Shown: piece after piece, positions 47,865-59,719 of the stretch
Layout: the number at the start of each line of letters is the position of its first letter
Position numbering within the stretch: position 1 is the first letter of the stretch
NCBI GenBank assembly: GCA_940671915.1
Contig: CALNVZ010003426.1
Coordinates: 7,737,118 to 7,801,117, forward strand
Length of the DNA: 64,000 bases
Source of the DNA: Paracentrotus lividus
Lineage: Eukaryota; Echinodermata; Echinoidea; Camarodonta; Echinidae
Direction of reading: 5' to 3'
The notes under the pieces: model-generated
Seen by the model: the letters and a program-made list of their open reading frames with translations, nothing else
Database searches by the model: none
What the model was told of the DNA's origin: nothing
Made by a program: the position numbers and the translations under genes

Positions 47865-48110
47865 ACGAAAATTGCGTGCACACCCTGGAAAAGCATCCCT
47901 GCAGGACATAATCGAGCCGTTGCTGCAAGTGGACTTTAAAGAACCACTGGAGTCATCACTTTCTCATAGGCCCTTATATGGGTCACGTTCGTGACCAGCT
48001 TCCAGGATTCCAAAAAGGTTTCGTTTAACATATCTAACATGTCAAACATGTTGGTACACCCCTTTCCTTTTTTGTAACATTATCTGCAACCCGTTAATAC
48101 TCTCTATTGC
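47865..48110 (+). pseudogene. Fossil GPCR, inverted-arm copy
   Basis: Same remnant as 36030-36290, read on the plus strand, with 'TTTGTAACATTATCTGCAAC' encoding the TM7 piece. Confidence 0.75.
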
Positions 48111-48113
48111 TAA

Positions 48114-49633
48114 GGGGGCCGTCACACTGAGGTCGTTCTATAACGTTCTATAACGTTCTTGCCCGTTCTTAAAAAAAATTGCCGAACGGGCTTTGGTCGG
48201 GTTGGAACTTATAATTTAAAAAATAATTTCTTGAATACGATACTAGGCAGTTCATAAATAGTTTTCGTTACGTCATTCCGTCTTTATCGCGTCCACAATA
48301 CGTTGTTATCCAGTTCAGACCGAGTGAACGGCTCGTTCACTTTATACCGTTCGTAGCACGTCCAAACCGTCACTAAAAGTGCCTATGCGCAGCATGATAA
48401 AAGTTAGGTACCATGTTCGTAGTACGTCTTCTCGTTAAGAGTAAGTCCTACCCGTTTAAGGAACGTTGCCACTACGTTTAATTTTAAATAGAACTGGAAG
48501 CCAGTACGAATTTTTTGAACATGTTAAAAAAAAATCGGAATGCTTTTCCGTTCTCTCCGTTCGGGCCCGTTCGCCAAGTTCTTAAACAGATGCAAACAGA
48601 TTGAGGCCGTTCACCAAGAACTACCAAGAACGCAGTGAGAACTAGCTCAGTGTGACGGGAAATATGACATGCGTTCTGTTTAAAAATTGAAACGTATTGT
48701 TATCTAAGCCCGTGCTATAAAGTCCTGAGCAGATTGAAATAGGTCTCAAGTACGTCCACTCCGTGTGTACATAGATTAAGCTCGTTCTGCAATAATTGCA
48801 ATACATGGTAAGAATTGATCAGTGTGATAGTAGTATAATCGAATAGATCAGCTGTTAATTGCACACATTAATTGTTATCACAATTACAGAAATCTCACAA
48901 CTTTTAGAATAAATACGAAAACGGCCATTGGTCCGAAAAGAACGCGTACATTTGACCTAATATTTCTGGATTAAGATGAACAACGTTCGTATACAGTCCT
49001 CAATACGTCCATCACGTCTCTGGCTCGTCTGCAGTCCGTTTGTATGTATATAGTTAAAATCGGGTGAAAATGACCGTTTCCACGAAACAGAGCCCGTCTG
49101 AAACAATCCAACCCGTCCCAGTTGGTTGAACCGTTCTTAATCAGTTCCAACACGTTTCCAATGCGTTTCGTCGACCTAACTAGTTCTGGGTCGTTTTTAA
49201 TCCGTCAAAATCCGTTCTTACTCGTTCTTACGTCGACCAAACGGCTCCAGAAAGTTCATCTCGTTCTTACTTCGTCATTATCAGTGCTAGAACGTGTTGA
49301 ACGCAAATGTGTGCCGTTTCCCATTAAAAAAAACCTAGCCCGTTTTGCCAGACTTCATGCGTCTTCGTACTTCAAGCTGATAAGAATATACAATGCTCGT
49401 TGTAAGCATCCTACACATCTTAGAACGATTTAAGTCAGTAATTTCGTTTGTAGTACGTCATCTCGTTTCAGGTACGTTGCCACCCCGTTAAGTTTTAGGA
49501 CGAGATGGGCGCTCGATTTTTTTAAACACTTTTTGAAAATCCGACCGAGCTAGTCCATGAAGTTCGTAACAGACTATGCCGTTCGGCAAAATTTGCAAGG
49601 ACGTAGTAGGAACGAGCTCAGTGTGACGGGGTA
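48114..49633. mobile_element. TTA-flanked 1.5-kb transposon, inverted-arm copy
   Basis: Reverse complement of 34475-36026, 32 bp shorter in total. TAA flanks lie at 48111-48113 and 49634-49636. Confidence 0.85.
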
Positions 49634-51143
49634 TAATGCAGGTGTCACATGGGCGTGTAGCCCACCGTTCGCCAAGGTTCTGGCCTATTTTTTGTTGCAC
49701 ACGGCGGAAAACGGTGAGGCACACGGTGAAGCGGTTGAAGCCCGTCTAACACGTTCATTGGAGCTCGCTGGGCACCCGTTCCCGAGAGGATTTTCAAGAA
49801 CGGCTGAACTCTTTCCGGGTGATGACCTGGTATTTCAAAACGGTCCTAAACCGGACCAGTCTTTAAAAGGGCGGTAAAAGTACTGAATGAGAACGCCGCA
49901 CCCATTTCATGCCCGTTTGCAGACGGAGATGGACCGTGGTGAGGTCGGGCAACATGAATCAATACCCCTTTTTAGCATCAAGAACGCCCCTTGTGACTAA
50001 ACTTGCCAACTCCTAGTACATGAAACTGTACGTGAAAAGTACATTTTTGAATCGGCTGTCCCCTTGATTATTTACAAAATAAGTCAATCAATAACCGAAT
50101 AAAGTTAAAAAACTAATACACAGAGTAAAATTTTACAAAAGTATTATATACCATGAGGATAAATCAAATGACACAAACAGGGATATGATTATAAACTTTG
50201 TTTAGGGGTGGCTTACTCGACGAAAATATATATTTTTATAGGGAGCCCATATTTTGTCCGCTTATTTCATTTAGGGTACATGCAGGTAATATGGCCAGCA
50301 GGTAATATCGCCACTGAAGCAATCATGTCGTGACCGTCGACCGGTGACCGGTACCGGTGTGAGCGCCTTAATGTTGTTCACATGAACTGTATACGAAAAT
50401 CTATCATCGTGAGAGTGAATATATATAAATATATGATTATATAGATGTCAAGCTATTTTGATACACTCATAATCTGAAGCAATACAAGTAAGTTCTGTTT
50501 TCATAACATATCGTGCTTAATCGTATGTAAGCCATATATTTATGAGCATTATTACTTGAATGCTGTGAGCACCTTTCGGGTACCTAGCTAAGCCGGTAAT
50601 AATTAGTTACACTATAAGCGCTTACAAACACCAAGGTGGATATACGTATTAAGCGCCATATGAATATGTAGCTATTATTATTATCAGGACAACCTAATTG
50701 GAGTCTCTAGTAGTCCTAGCTCAAATATAAAAATAATTCTTATATTAACTTTTTTTCCCTGTTACTTTAAAGTGTTCGTATTTCAAAACAATATTGTATA
50801 TATTACTGTATGTTATTGATTGCCTTTTCATTATACGTTAACATTATAGTAATATCCAATAAGCAATCAACAATCCGTTGATTTCTTATTCTTAAGAAAT
50901 TTGCACTTTTAAATACATTGAAATATGAACTTAATATCAACCCTTTACTGTTATTTCCGCATTGAAATGCATTCATTTAAATGTTTATTAAACTTATTTT
51001 TAATAGATCGTATTTTGAGCATATATAAAATAAGATTGGGTAGCTTATTGAGAATCTTCCATTTATTTCATACATTTCACTCTAGAAGTAGAAGGAGAAG
51101 AGACAAGTGTAAGGAGGGGAAATAAGAAACAGGAACAAGAATA

Positions 51144-51976
51144 GGGAGACTGGGGTAATTATGGCCCCCTTTTTCACACTTCCTATTGCTGCCATTGAAT
51201 GATGGGTCAATGGTATTCGAATTATGTAGAAGGTGCAGTCAGTCTGTATGCCTATACAAGGGAGGGTATGGACCTGTGGCTTCTCGTTTGCATATTGATT
51301 GCCATTATGTTGAATTTGTGGCCATGGTTGCCCCCCCACGGGTTGTGGTTTTTGTGGCCCTATTGTCATGCTGTATGATTAAAAGATAGTATGCTAATTG
51401 ATTATGGTAATGTATGATAAATGTTGTCCCGTATTTCCTAGTACACCTGTCAACCATTGGCAGTGATTTGGTCAATGGTTGGTTCAGCCGAGGTGTTGAA
51501 GATTGCAGTCATATAGCAATAATATATTTGTGTACATGGTCATATAGGTTGAGTGTCCCAGTCTGCGCGGTGTGCACTGTTGTGCATTGGGGGCCGTGTT
51601 ACCCCGACATTTTCAATTAATTTTATCCCTCTTTGCAGCTCTACTGTTGAAGATATTCGGTGGAAAGGTTTCTTGTTGTGTGTGTTGGTTCCTATTGTTT
51701 TCTTTCAATCAAATTTCATCTTAAGTGGTTTTAATTGATATATCACACCCCAATGTGGAGCAGATTTGCCGCTTTCGAGAAACGGAATTTGATTGCGTGC
51801 ATTTTGGCTCCTCTGGGACAAAATTTGAAGAAAATGGCTCATTTTTTACTCATATGGTGGTGAGGGGTTGGCTGGGATGTGTAAGAATTTGGTTATCACT
51901 GTGTGATGCAGCAGAGAATTGTAAGCTCTCAGGACAAGGGGCCATATTACCCGGGACATAATTATCCCAGTCCCCC
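51144..51976. mobile_element. GGGGAGAC-ended element, inverted-arm copy
   Basis: Reverse complement of 32066-32930 with TA on both sides (51142-51143 and 51977-51978). It is 32 bp shorter through scattered deletions. Confidence 0.85.
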
Positions 51977-53073
51977 TACATATGAAGGGGTTTATAACTC
52001 TTTAATTTGTGTACATGACTTACTTTGTTATTAAGATCGCAATTGAGAAATACTTTCTTTTGAAGGTACCACAGAAGTAAATTGAAATAGAATTTTATTC
52101 TATTTGTTTATCTTTTATTTATTTTATTTTTCTTTTCTTGCATACTGTTCTTGAATGGAGTATACCTTTATCCCACATGAAAAATTTCGCTATGAAAAGA
52201 ATTCATCAATGTATTATGACTGTACTTGAAGACTTTGAACAAAACAAAAACGAAAACCCCAAACAAACATTGAATACACTTTTTCGTGGTAATTCAGTCT
52301 AGACTAAGTCATTTTTGACATTGTAAGTCTAGTACTTATGTTTGTTGTTACATGTTCTATATAAAAATTGAAAAAGTTGATAATCCTGAATTGAATTGTC
52401 TTAAGGGAAACCTATCCATGGGCAACGTGCCCACATTGGCGTTTTGCTGCCTCTGGATTTGGTCCGCGGGTTTTTTTCCGACTTTTCGGGGGGGGGGGGG
52501 AGAGGTGGAGATGGTTTTGTCGGGGCATTTTCCTCCGCTGCTGCCTGGGGTTGCCTTTTTGACTATTGGGAAAACTAGTGTATGAAGGATGAAAGTGCCA
52601 GTGCTGATTGGAATCCACAAAGATAATTTCTGATGATATCGTTTTGATATCGACTTGGTGTTTAGGTGACGTGTTTGTGCAGGCTGCTTTATGGTCATTG
52701 AGAGACAATGTACCTAAAGGCCCATTCACAGTTGTGGTGCGACTGCTTATGGCTGTTGCGATTGTGTGCAACATGTGTTGTGAGCAAATGGTCGCAAACG
52801 ATCGCAAGAGCATAACATCGTGAAAGCACCTAACCGGATGCCTTATTTATCTCTTTTCATTTCTTAGGAATAAAATCCAAGTTTTAATTTAATACACTCT
52901 GGTCTATTGTTGTAGACTTTGTGGTATGTCATCTTCCATCATTTGTATTGTCATAGTAGTCCTGGTGGTACGTCTCTGACCCCAGAGCATACATAGATAT
53001 AACTATGCTTTTCCATGAGAATGGCGCCCTCGGATGAGCACCGGATTGTGTGTCTTGGCGGATTTGTCTTTAT

Positions 53074-53113
<40 letters not shown>

Positions 53114-53443
53114 TATATTATTTTTTTTTTTTCCTTCTCGAATGGTTGACTTGATTCTTGGGGACCGGAATTTGGGACATTGGAATGTCAGGGTGGGCTG
53201 TTTCCTCGGGATGTTTCGCTGCACTGTTCTTTTTTATTTTTCCCAGCTATGAATTGCGTGCAAACTTCAATTTATCGTTTTGTCTTGTTTTTGTTTTAAT
53301 AAAAGAATTGTCGTCATTTGACGGTATGTTTCTCATTATTTAATTATCTTTGTCATTGAATTCTCAGTCGATGTTTACTAGGTTTATTAACAAGAAAAAA
53401 AAGGATACAAAGAAGAAAAGAAAAAAACTTACAAAGCAAAGTA

Positions 53444-53468
53444 NNNNNNNNNNNNNNNNNNNNNNNNN
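53444..53468. other. Assembly gap, exactly 25 N
   Basis: A fixed-length gap. Some gap-filling programs leave such a gap when both flanks were extended but did not meet. Confidence 0.95.
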
Positions 53469-53859
53469 TACTAGGCGCAAATCTGCACGAGGTAACTAGT
53501 CCTGGACGGATGAAGAAGGAGCAAGGTAAACGATCAGATAAACGGTTCATGATTCGACACTAGCAATTAATTTAGAAATATTCCGGATGTTTCGGCATAG
53601 TCAACAAAAGAACAAAGCCGCCATCAACTTCAGTTCAATTCAGTGATTACTTGTCTCGTCATGATGCAAATAATTGTTGGGTATCTTTTCACATTAAGCT
53701 GATCCTCATCTCAGTTAGGAAGCGCGTCGAAGGTTTGCGGTCTCAGCGTTAAGGACTTTAAAGACACAAAACATTTCAAAGAACTATTGTTCTCATAAAT
53801 CTTTCAGTGCACTTGTTTACGTACTAATCTGTTATACTTCTGATTTATTTGTATTGAAA

Positions 53860-54249
53860 ATGGCCATCTATCTTCACTTATCACGACTTTGGATGGTCTA
53901 GGAGGCTCCATTCCGTCTAAGGAAACGGACCAGATAACAGAACGTATCCAATGTTAATTCTGGATACCTCTATGCATATCACTGGTGGCCGTCGTACTCT
54001 CAATCGTGACCAACACGTTCACAATATACACCTTGAAAATAACGGAAAGTTTACACGAGACAGGAGTCTTCTCTACAAAGCACTCGCAATCAACGATATA
54101 GGAAGCGCCTTTGGCCAAGCAACTGTCGTTTTGATTTCTATTCCGCATTAAAAGTGGCTGCACGGAGTCATTCATTGCAACTTTCTTCGTGGTCTATGTT
54201 CGTAGTTATCGTTGGTTTGATAAATATTAATAGATTTCATAATTGATCG
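53860..54249 (+). pseudogene. Receptor 5' half G4 (N terminus to TM3), truncated
   Basis: ATG at 53860. Aligns with receptor A from the start through TM3 'LININRFIMI', with several single-base indels. Homology stops at 54249 in 'ATTGATCG', directly before the base where receptor B's DNA begins ('TGCGACC' in the intact copies). Its 5' flank (53520-53859) is the usual receptor flank. Unrelated DNA follows. The first half of this sequence is probably unpolished read. Confidence 0.85.
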
Positions 54250-55122
54250 GGGCAATATTGTGCGAGCGCGAAGCGCGAGCTGAATATTTTTCTCAATAAT
54301 AGTGACCTGATGAAACAAGATACTTGTAGCCTCATGGGAGCACGAAATGGGAAGTTAGTTGGTGTTTTAAACAAACCATCGTGACGTTAATACATTCATA
54401 AAAGATGAACAAAGTCATAATAAGTTATATTATGCGAGCGCGAAGCGCGAGCTGAACATTTTCAGGCAATTTTTAATAGTTATCTAAAATTTGATTGATT
54501 TAATTGAAAAGGGACAATAGTGGAAGTGTAATATATAATCAATGGTCCGAGTCCAAAAAAGTTACCTTGTCGATGAAGAGCCGAGATAAGTGTTACAGAC
54601 TCTTCAATATTCATTATTTATTTTATTAAAACTATCGTGGATTTTTGAGCGGAATACTTATGCCTTCAGTTTAACTTATCGAGGCACCTGTCCCCTATGC
54701 ACCCTTGGATCGGTGCCCCTGATTATCATCAATTTTAATGTTTTTTGTTTGTTTGGGTTTTTTTTCCATTGTGAATAGTGAAACATCCGCGCTTCGATTA
54801 TCGACACGGTGTACTGTGTATTACATGATTACGAAAGTATATCAGGCACACACGAGGAAGATTAACGAAAGAGTTAGAAAATTTTGGATTTTTGAATGTC
54901 AGAAATATGCTTTTTAGACTGCAAAATAATATAATAATGTCATAAGAGTGTTTTATATGATAATGCATTTGTAATGGGTAGATTTATATGCATATAATAT
55001 GATATTTTTTTATTTTCTTGATATCAAAATATTGGGGGGATGATTGTACACACCATCCCCCCCACCGAAATTATTGGGGGGATGCATCCCCCCCCCCATC
55101 CCCCCCACAATCGACACCCATG
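54250..55122. other. Junction insert X1 (873 bp) with GCG-hairpin motifs
   Basis: Holds perfect 'GCGAGCGCGAAGCGCGAGC' at 54262-54280 and 54434-54452, each followed by 'TGAA(T/C)ATTTT'. At 55030-55115 there are G/C-rich runs with the palindrome GGGGGGATGCATCCCCCC (about 55076-55093). No gene is recognised. Confidence 0.7.
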
Positions 55123-56590
55123 CTGCAGATACATACTGTTTCTTTATACTTAAATTCAAATATTATTATCATAAATCGTCTTGTATCATTAATTCGTAAT
55201 TTGAATTTTTTTACTCATTGTTACAAAAATCTTAAATTGATTTTCTACTTGTTATAATGATTATTCTTATGTCACATTTAGTTAAGGATATTATTTTTTT
55301 ATTTATTTATTTATTTATTTATCATATTTATTTATTTATTTGTTTATTTATTTATTTATTTATTTAATTATGTTTGTTTTATGTTTTATGTTTATGTTTT
55401 TGAGTAATTACTACTTTTGGATGTTTGTAAATTTGTCACAATTCGGCCTAACGGCTGCGATGATGAAGATTAATAAAACCAATTCAATTCAATTCAATTA
55501 GGCATTTGTTAGAACGTAGACCTCCGCGATGATTATGGTGGTATCTGAACTCCCAGGAAAAACTAGTGAGCAAATTCGTCTTGGAGAATTCTCACAGACT
55601 TCCTCTGAGTCTTTGTGACGTCTCATGAGTCGCGGGAAACATGTTAATATTTATTAGAGTTTTCCCGTCAAGGAGTCTCTGAGTTTCAGAGACGTTTCCG
55701 AGTCTCCGAGTTTCGGAGACGTCTCCATGGATGATATATCACCTTTAGATTGATATTTGTCTTTATCAAAGGAGAATTGTCTCTTTGTAGTTAGTTGGCT
55801 ATACTGTGGATGCAGAAAAATCAAATAAGCAGATTAGTGAAGATTTGGTGAAAATTGGATAAATGATAAGAAAGTTATGAGTATTTTAATATTGAGATCT
55901 CTAATGATATAGGAAATCTCCCATTGGCAACGCGGTCACCATTTGTGATGTCACAAAGGGAGAACTCCCCATATGGTGTGCACAAAAACTATTCAAAATG
56001 TCTCTTTATTGTCATTCTAATGAGAGAACAGCTTTTCTTTTCATGATATATTATGAATTTCACATATTTACAAGTCATCCCATAAAAAGATTCTTTATTC
56101 TCCCTTTAGAATCAAGAAAAAAAGAGGATTATAGTACAATGTGTACAATAGATATGGGAAAGATCTCCCTGCATTACATCACACATCATGGTCGCGTTGC
56201 CAATTGGAGGATCTCCATATCATAAATGATCTCCAAATCTAAACATTCATATCTCTCTTATTCATTGCCTGATTTTTCTGAAACTTTCCTTGTTGACCAT
56301 AGTAGATTGCGAGACAAATGAATACCCTCTAGCGATTATTTCAATCCGCAATAATGAACTTATTTAGTCTTTCCCAATATGTTTTGGAGGTTTGTCTCCA
56401 TTCACTGAAGCTAAATTTCTCTGAGGGATTCCCCTTTAATAGTTGATTACTACTCTACAGTGCCTTGTTACCACTTGGTCTATCACTTACCAACCTACCA
56501 AGGTCGGCTAAACTACCGAAACCTAGTACGAATATTCCACTTATCCCTGTCATGCAAGTAGTTTTTCAGCTCATCTGTGCCAACTACATG
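55123..56590 (-). repeat. Receptor-unit spacer in reverse orientation
   Basis: Reverse complement of about 44280-45650, from 'CTGCAGATACATACTGTTTC' through the TTTA microsatellite (55290-55370) and GAGACGTCTC block (55650-55735), with an ~85-bp extra segment near 56295-56385. It is free of the indel pattern seen in units 1-2. Its orientation is opposite to the receptor half at 53860-54249. Confidence 0.85.
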
Positions 56591-57821
56591 TACTACAGGA
56601 TCAAATTTCATAATGTCTAGGCAGGTCTTGCCTATTTGTGTTTTCTACCACGCACCCGACGCCCATGCGAGGGCTCCCAAAGGATGAGACTTCTGGCCTA
56701 TTACCTTATTTCTTATGTAATTTATGTTGGGAGAGCGAGAGAGCTGGGACGCGGGAGAACTGGAACACCGTCATTTGTTTTAATCCTGCGAAAGGTTCTT
56801 AATTATCAACCTTCATACATTCAGAGCTAAACACAAATTTTGCCTCTATGTTTGATTTTTACTCTTTTTTACCACTTTTGACTTATTTTTCACCTTCATT
56901 GTCAAACATATGATAGGGAGGTGACTTGACTACAGTAAACAACCCGCACACATCAAATAAGACTGATATGAGCCTATAGGCTCTTAAGCGATAATTACCC
57001 CCAATTTTTTTTTTTTTTTGGCTGTGACACGTCATTGAAGAATACGACTCCTCACAATATCAAATTGATCGGCGCAATTCGCAATTAGAATGAAGGGTTT
57101 TTTATTTTGGCTGTTCATAAACAGAAATTCAGACGATATTGATCATGATTGAAGGTAGACATTTGGAACTTGACGGGGGAAAATAGCATATTGAATAAAC
57201 GATGAATAAACGGGAAAAATTATCTACAGTGACAACTAAAGAGCAAACATAGGAACACTAACATTAAGCACATACACACACACCCACCCTACCCACACAA
57301 ACACACACACACACACTTAAACAAACACAAACTCTCTCACACACACACGTACCCATGCATATACTTTCCGAGATTTACTTTATCACATTTTGTAAATTCT
57401 TTTAAGAAAAATATTTTCTACATGTACACGATGTAAGTTTAAATTAAGATAGTGTTGGACTGGTTCTGATGTTTTGTGATTACTTGTTCCATTCTTTGAT
57501 GCAAAAAAATTACAAAAACAGTTTGTGTTCCTGCTAGAGGTCGATGAATAAGATTTCTTTGACATTTGCTGTACGAATGTACGAATGGGCAGTCGAGTTT
57601 ACAATAAACACATCTTAAATTTAAAATGATTTTTTTTTTTAGCTGATTGAGATTTGTACATGAATATCAAATAATTCATAGGCCCGTATTCACAATTAAA
57701 AACAGCATGGGAATAATAAGTACAAAATTAATGTTTTCCTAACCACTAAAGCACGATTCCAGAATCAAGTAAATGTGTAAGGAACATTTCAACGGAGACA
57801 TATTTGTATCCCATTTTGCTA
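56591..57821. other. Intergenic DNA with CA-rich microsatellite
   Basis: (CA)n-type repeats with interruptions at about 57268-57350. Otherwise nothing is recognised. Confidence 0.6.
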
Positions 57822-58115
57822 CACTGTAAAAATATATTTGTATTTTTACAGCAAATCTGTCAGCAGAGTCGCTATAAAAAATGTAATTCAAAAAACACAT
57901 TTGTTGTAAAGTTTTCCTGCAAATAATTACATGAGAAATACAAAATATACATCAGGAGTAACACATTTGTTCCGTTTCAACCAAAAATACGTAATCTTTA
58001 GAACTCTAATGATATTTTTTCCTTCTCTTTCCTAAATTCTTAGAGGAGAAATTTACAACATAACTGTTTTTTAAATTACATATTTGTATTGCGACTCTGC
58101 TGACATCACTTTGCT

Positions 58116-58177
<62 letters not shown>

Positions 58178-58180
58178 GTG
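57822..58180. mobile_element. 359-bp MITE with CACTGTAAAAA ends
   Basis: TA at 57820-57821 and 58181-58182. The terminal arms share 'CACTGTAAAAA' and, internally, 'GTCAGCAGAGTCGC' with its inverse. A poly-T tract (about 58118-58174) has expanded in the right end. It shares end type and TA target with 11422-11786. Confidence 0.9.
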
Positions 58181-58458
58181 TAGCCTTAGTTAACTTAGAA
58201 ATTTAAGCCAGGCTTGACTTTAGGACATAGAGACTGATAGTAATTCATTTGTTTATTTATTCGTTCATTCATTTATTTCCACACTTTCATTTTTAAAAAA
58301 ATCAGCAACAACAAAATAGTTACAACATATGTCAATATAAACATATATGATCATTTTTGTACAGTGTACAATACAAGGGGAATAAAAACAACCCAAACAG
58401 CCTGACGGGATGATCCCGAATGTATTTCCCCACCCCGCCGCCCCGCCCCAGAAGAAAA

Positions 58459-58480
58459 AGAAATAAATAAAATAAAAAAA

Positions 58481-58535
<55 letters not shown>

Positions 58536-58547
58536 AATAAATAAAAA
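58459..58547. repeat. (AAAT)n microsatellite
   Basis: About 20 tetranucleotide repeats with two interruptions. Confidence 0.95.
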
Positions 58548-58581
58548 TGTTAATTCTTCAGGTATTGTAAAAAAAATAATA

Positions 58582-59312
58582 GGGTACATGCAGGTTATAT
58601 GGGCCAGCAGGTAATATCGGCCACCTGAAGCAAATCATGTCGTGACCGTCGACCAGTGACCGGTGTGAGCGCCATAATGTTGTTCATATGAACTATATAC
58701 GAAAATCTATCATCGTGAGAGCATCTGATGCCGAAATTTCTCTGAGAAAATTGCTGAAAACCAACAAGGTAGGTAAAACTTACGGCAATTTTTTACCCTG
58801 ATGTAAAATTTGATATTTCACATAATGTGATGGTGAAAGAGTGTTTGAGGGGGAAACCTCAATTGTTTAGTAAGCTTATAGTTTCATTTTGATCATACTA
58901 GCGTGTACAGGTCAATTTGTTGTAGTGAAGGGGTGCTATGGGGCATTGAATGCTTGCCTGACATAGCAACATCAATGCAAATAATATGGGCCGTCCAAAA
59001 TGGCGGAAGTGATTCTGGTACTTACTATTGGGATGAGGCATCAATCTCTTTGCTACGTTTTTGGGGGGTATATTCACAGTATATAATCAATATAAATAAC
59101 TTATTGTAGGCCTATACTGATTTGTATAATGAAAATAATATTTAAATAATATTCAAAAAAGAAATAATATACAAAATACAAAAGAATGAAATTTATAGTC
59201 AAAGAATTTACTGAAGGGTCTTATAATTTCAAATGATATCTGTGTGTCATTTTGTAATTTTGTGCAAATTAGGCAAATGGGCTTAGGGGGCCCATATTAC
59301 CTGCATGTACCC
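58582..59312. mobile_element. 731-bp MITE with GGGTACATGCAGGT ends
   Basis: The left end is 'GGGTACATGCAGGTTATATG' and the right end, reverse complemented, 'GGGTACATGCAGGTAATATG'. TA at 58580-58581 and 59313-59314. Fragments recur at 33725-33835 (and its inverted copy at 50270-50375) and a lone right end at about 62510-62543. Confidence 0.9.
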
Positions 59313-59314
59313 TA

Positions 59315-59719
59315 TATTATTACTAAATAATATTAAATCATTATTCGTATTAAATCATTAAAAATTTAAATTATTTTGCTTTCCTTAAATCAGATTTTAA
59401 CATTAAATCATTAATGATACACATCACTGTGAAGTGTCGTTTTCTATCCCCTCCCAAGCACACCGATAAGATGTGACCAAGCATTTCTAATATCATTCTG
59501 AGCAGTTCGAAACACCTTATCAAACACGCTAGCAATATCTTTATCGTACATTTGTAATTTGTATTTTAATTTGCCACAGGACCTGTAGGTTCATCAAAAA
59601 GAGTATCTCCGCTTGTAAACCTTACATTAAGGTCTGGAACCATAAAATGATATCATTATTTACAATATAGCTTTTGGTATTCAATACTTCAGAAAAATAC
59701 GGTTCGTGATGCCAGAAGA
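59315..59719 (-). repeat. Duplicated 3' flank of receptor C
   Basis: Nearly identical to 62544-62948 downstream of D, from 'ACTAAATAATATTAAATCAT' to the stop codon, so the C/D duplication includes at least 400 bp of 3' flank and the adjacent MITE end. Confidence 0.9.

Larger units (their letters stand above)
46985..53443. repeat. Right arm of the 6.5-kb inverted duplication
   Basis: Reverse complement of 30633-37164. Includes the fossil receptor (47865-48110), the TTA-flanked transposon (48114-49633), a SINE tail (50555-50690) and the GGGGAGAC element (51144-51976). It ends exactly at a 25-N gap. Confidence 0.85.

Noticed and set aside
52608..53252. Open frames around the (TA)n and T tracts
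   Set aside because: Low-complexity sequence in the low-quality arm; the left-arm counterpart shows no conserved frame.
57268..57350. CA-rich run as a possible CRISPR-like or spaced repeat array
   Set aside because: A simple interrupted CA microsatellite with no repeat-spacer architecture, in a eukaryotic genome.
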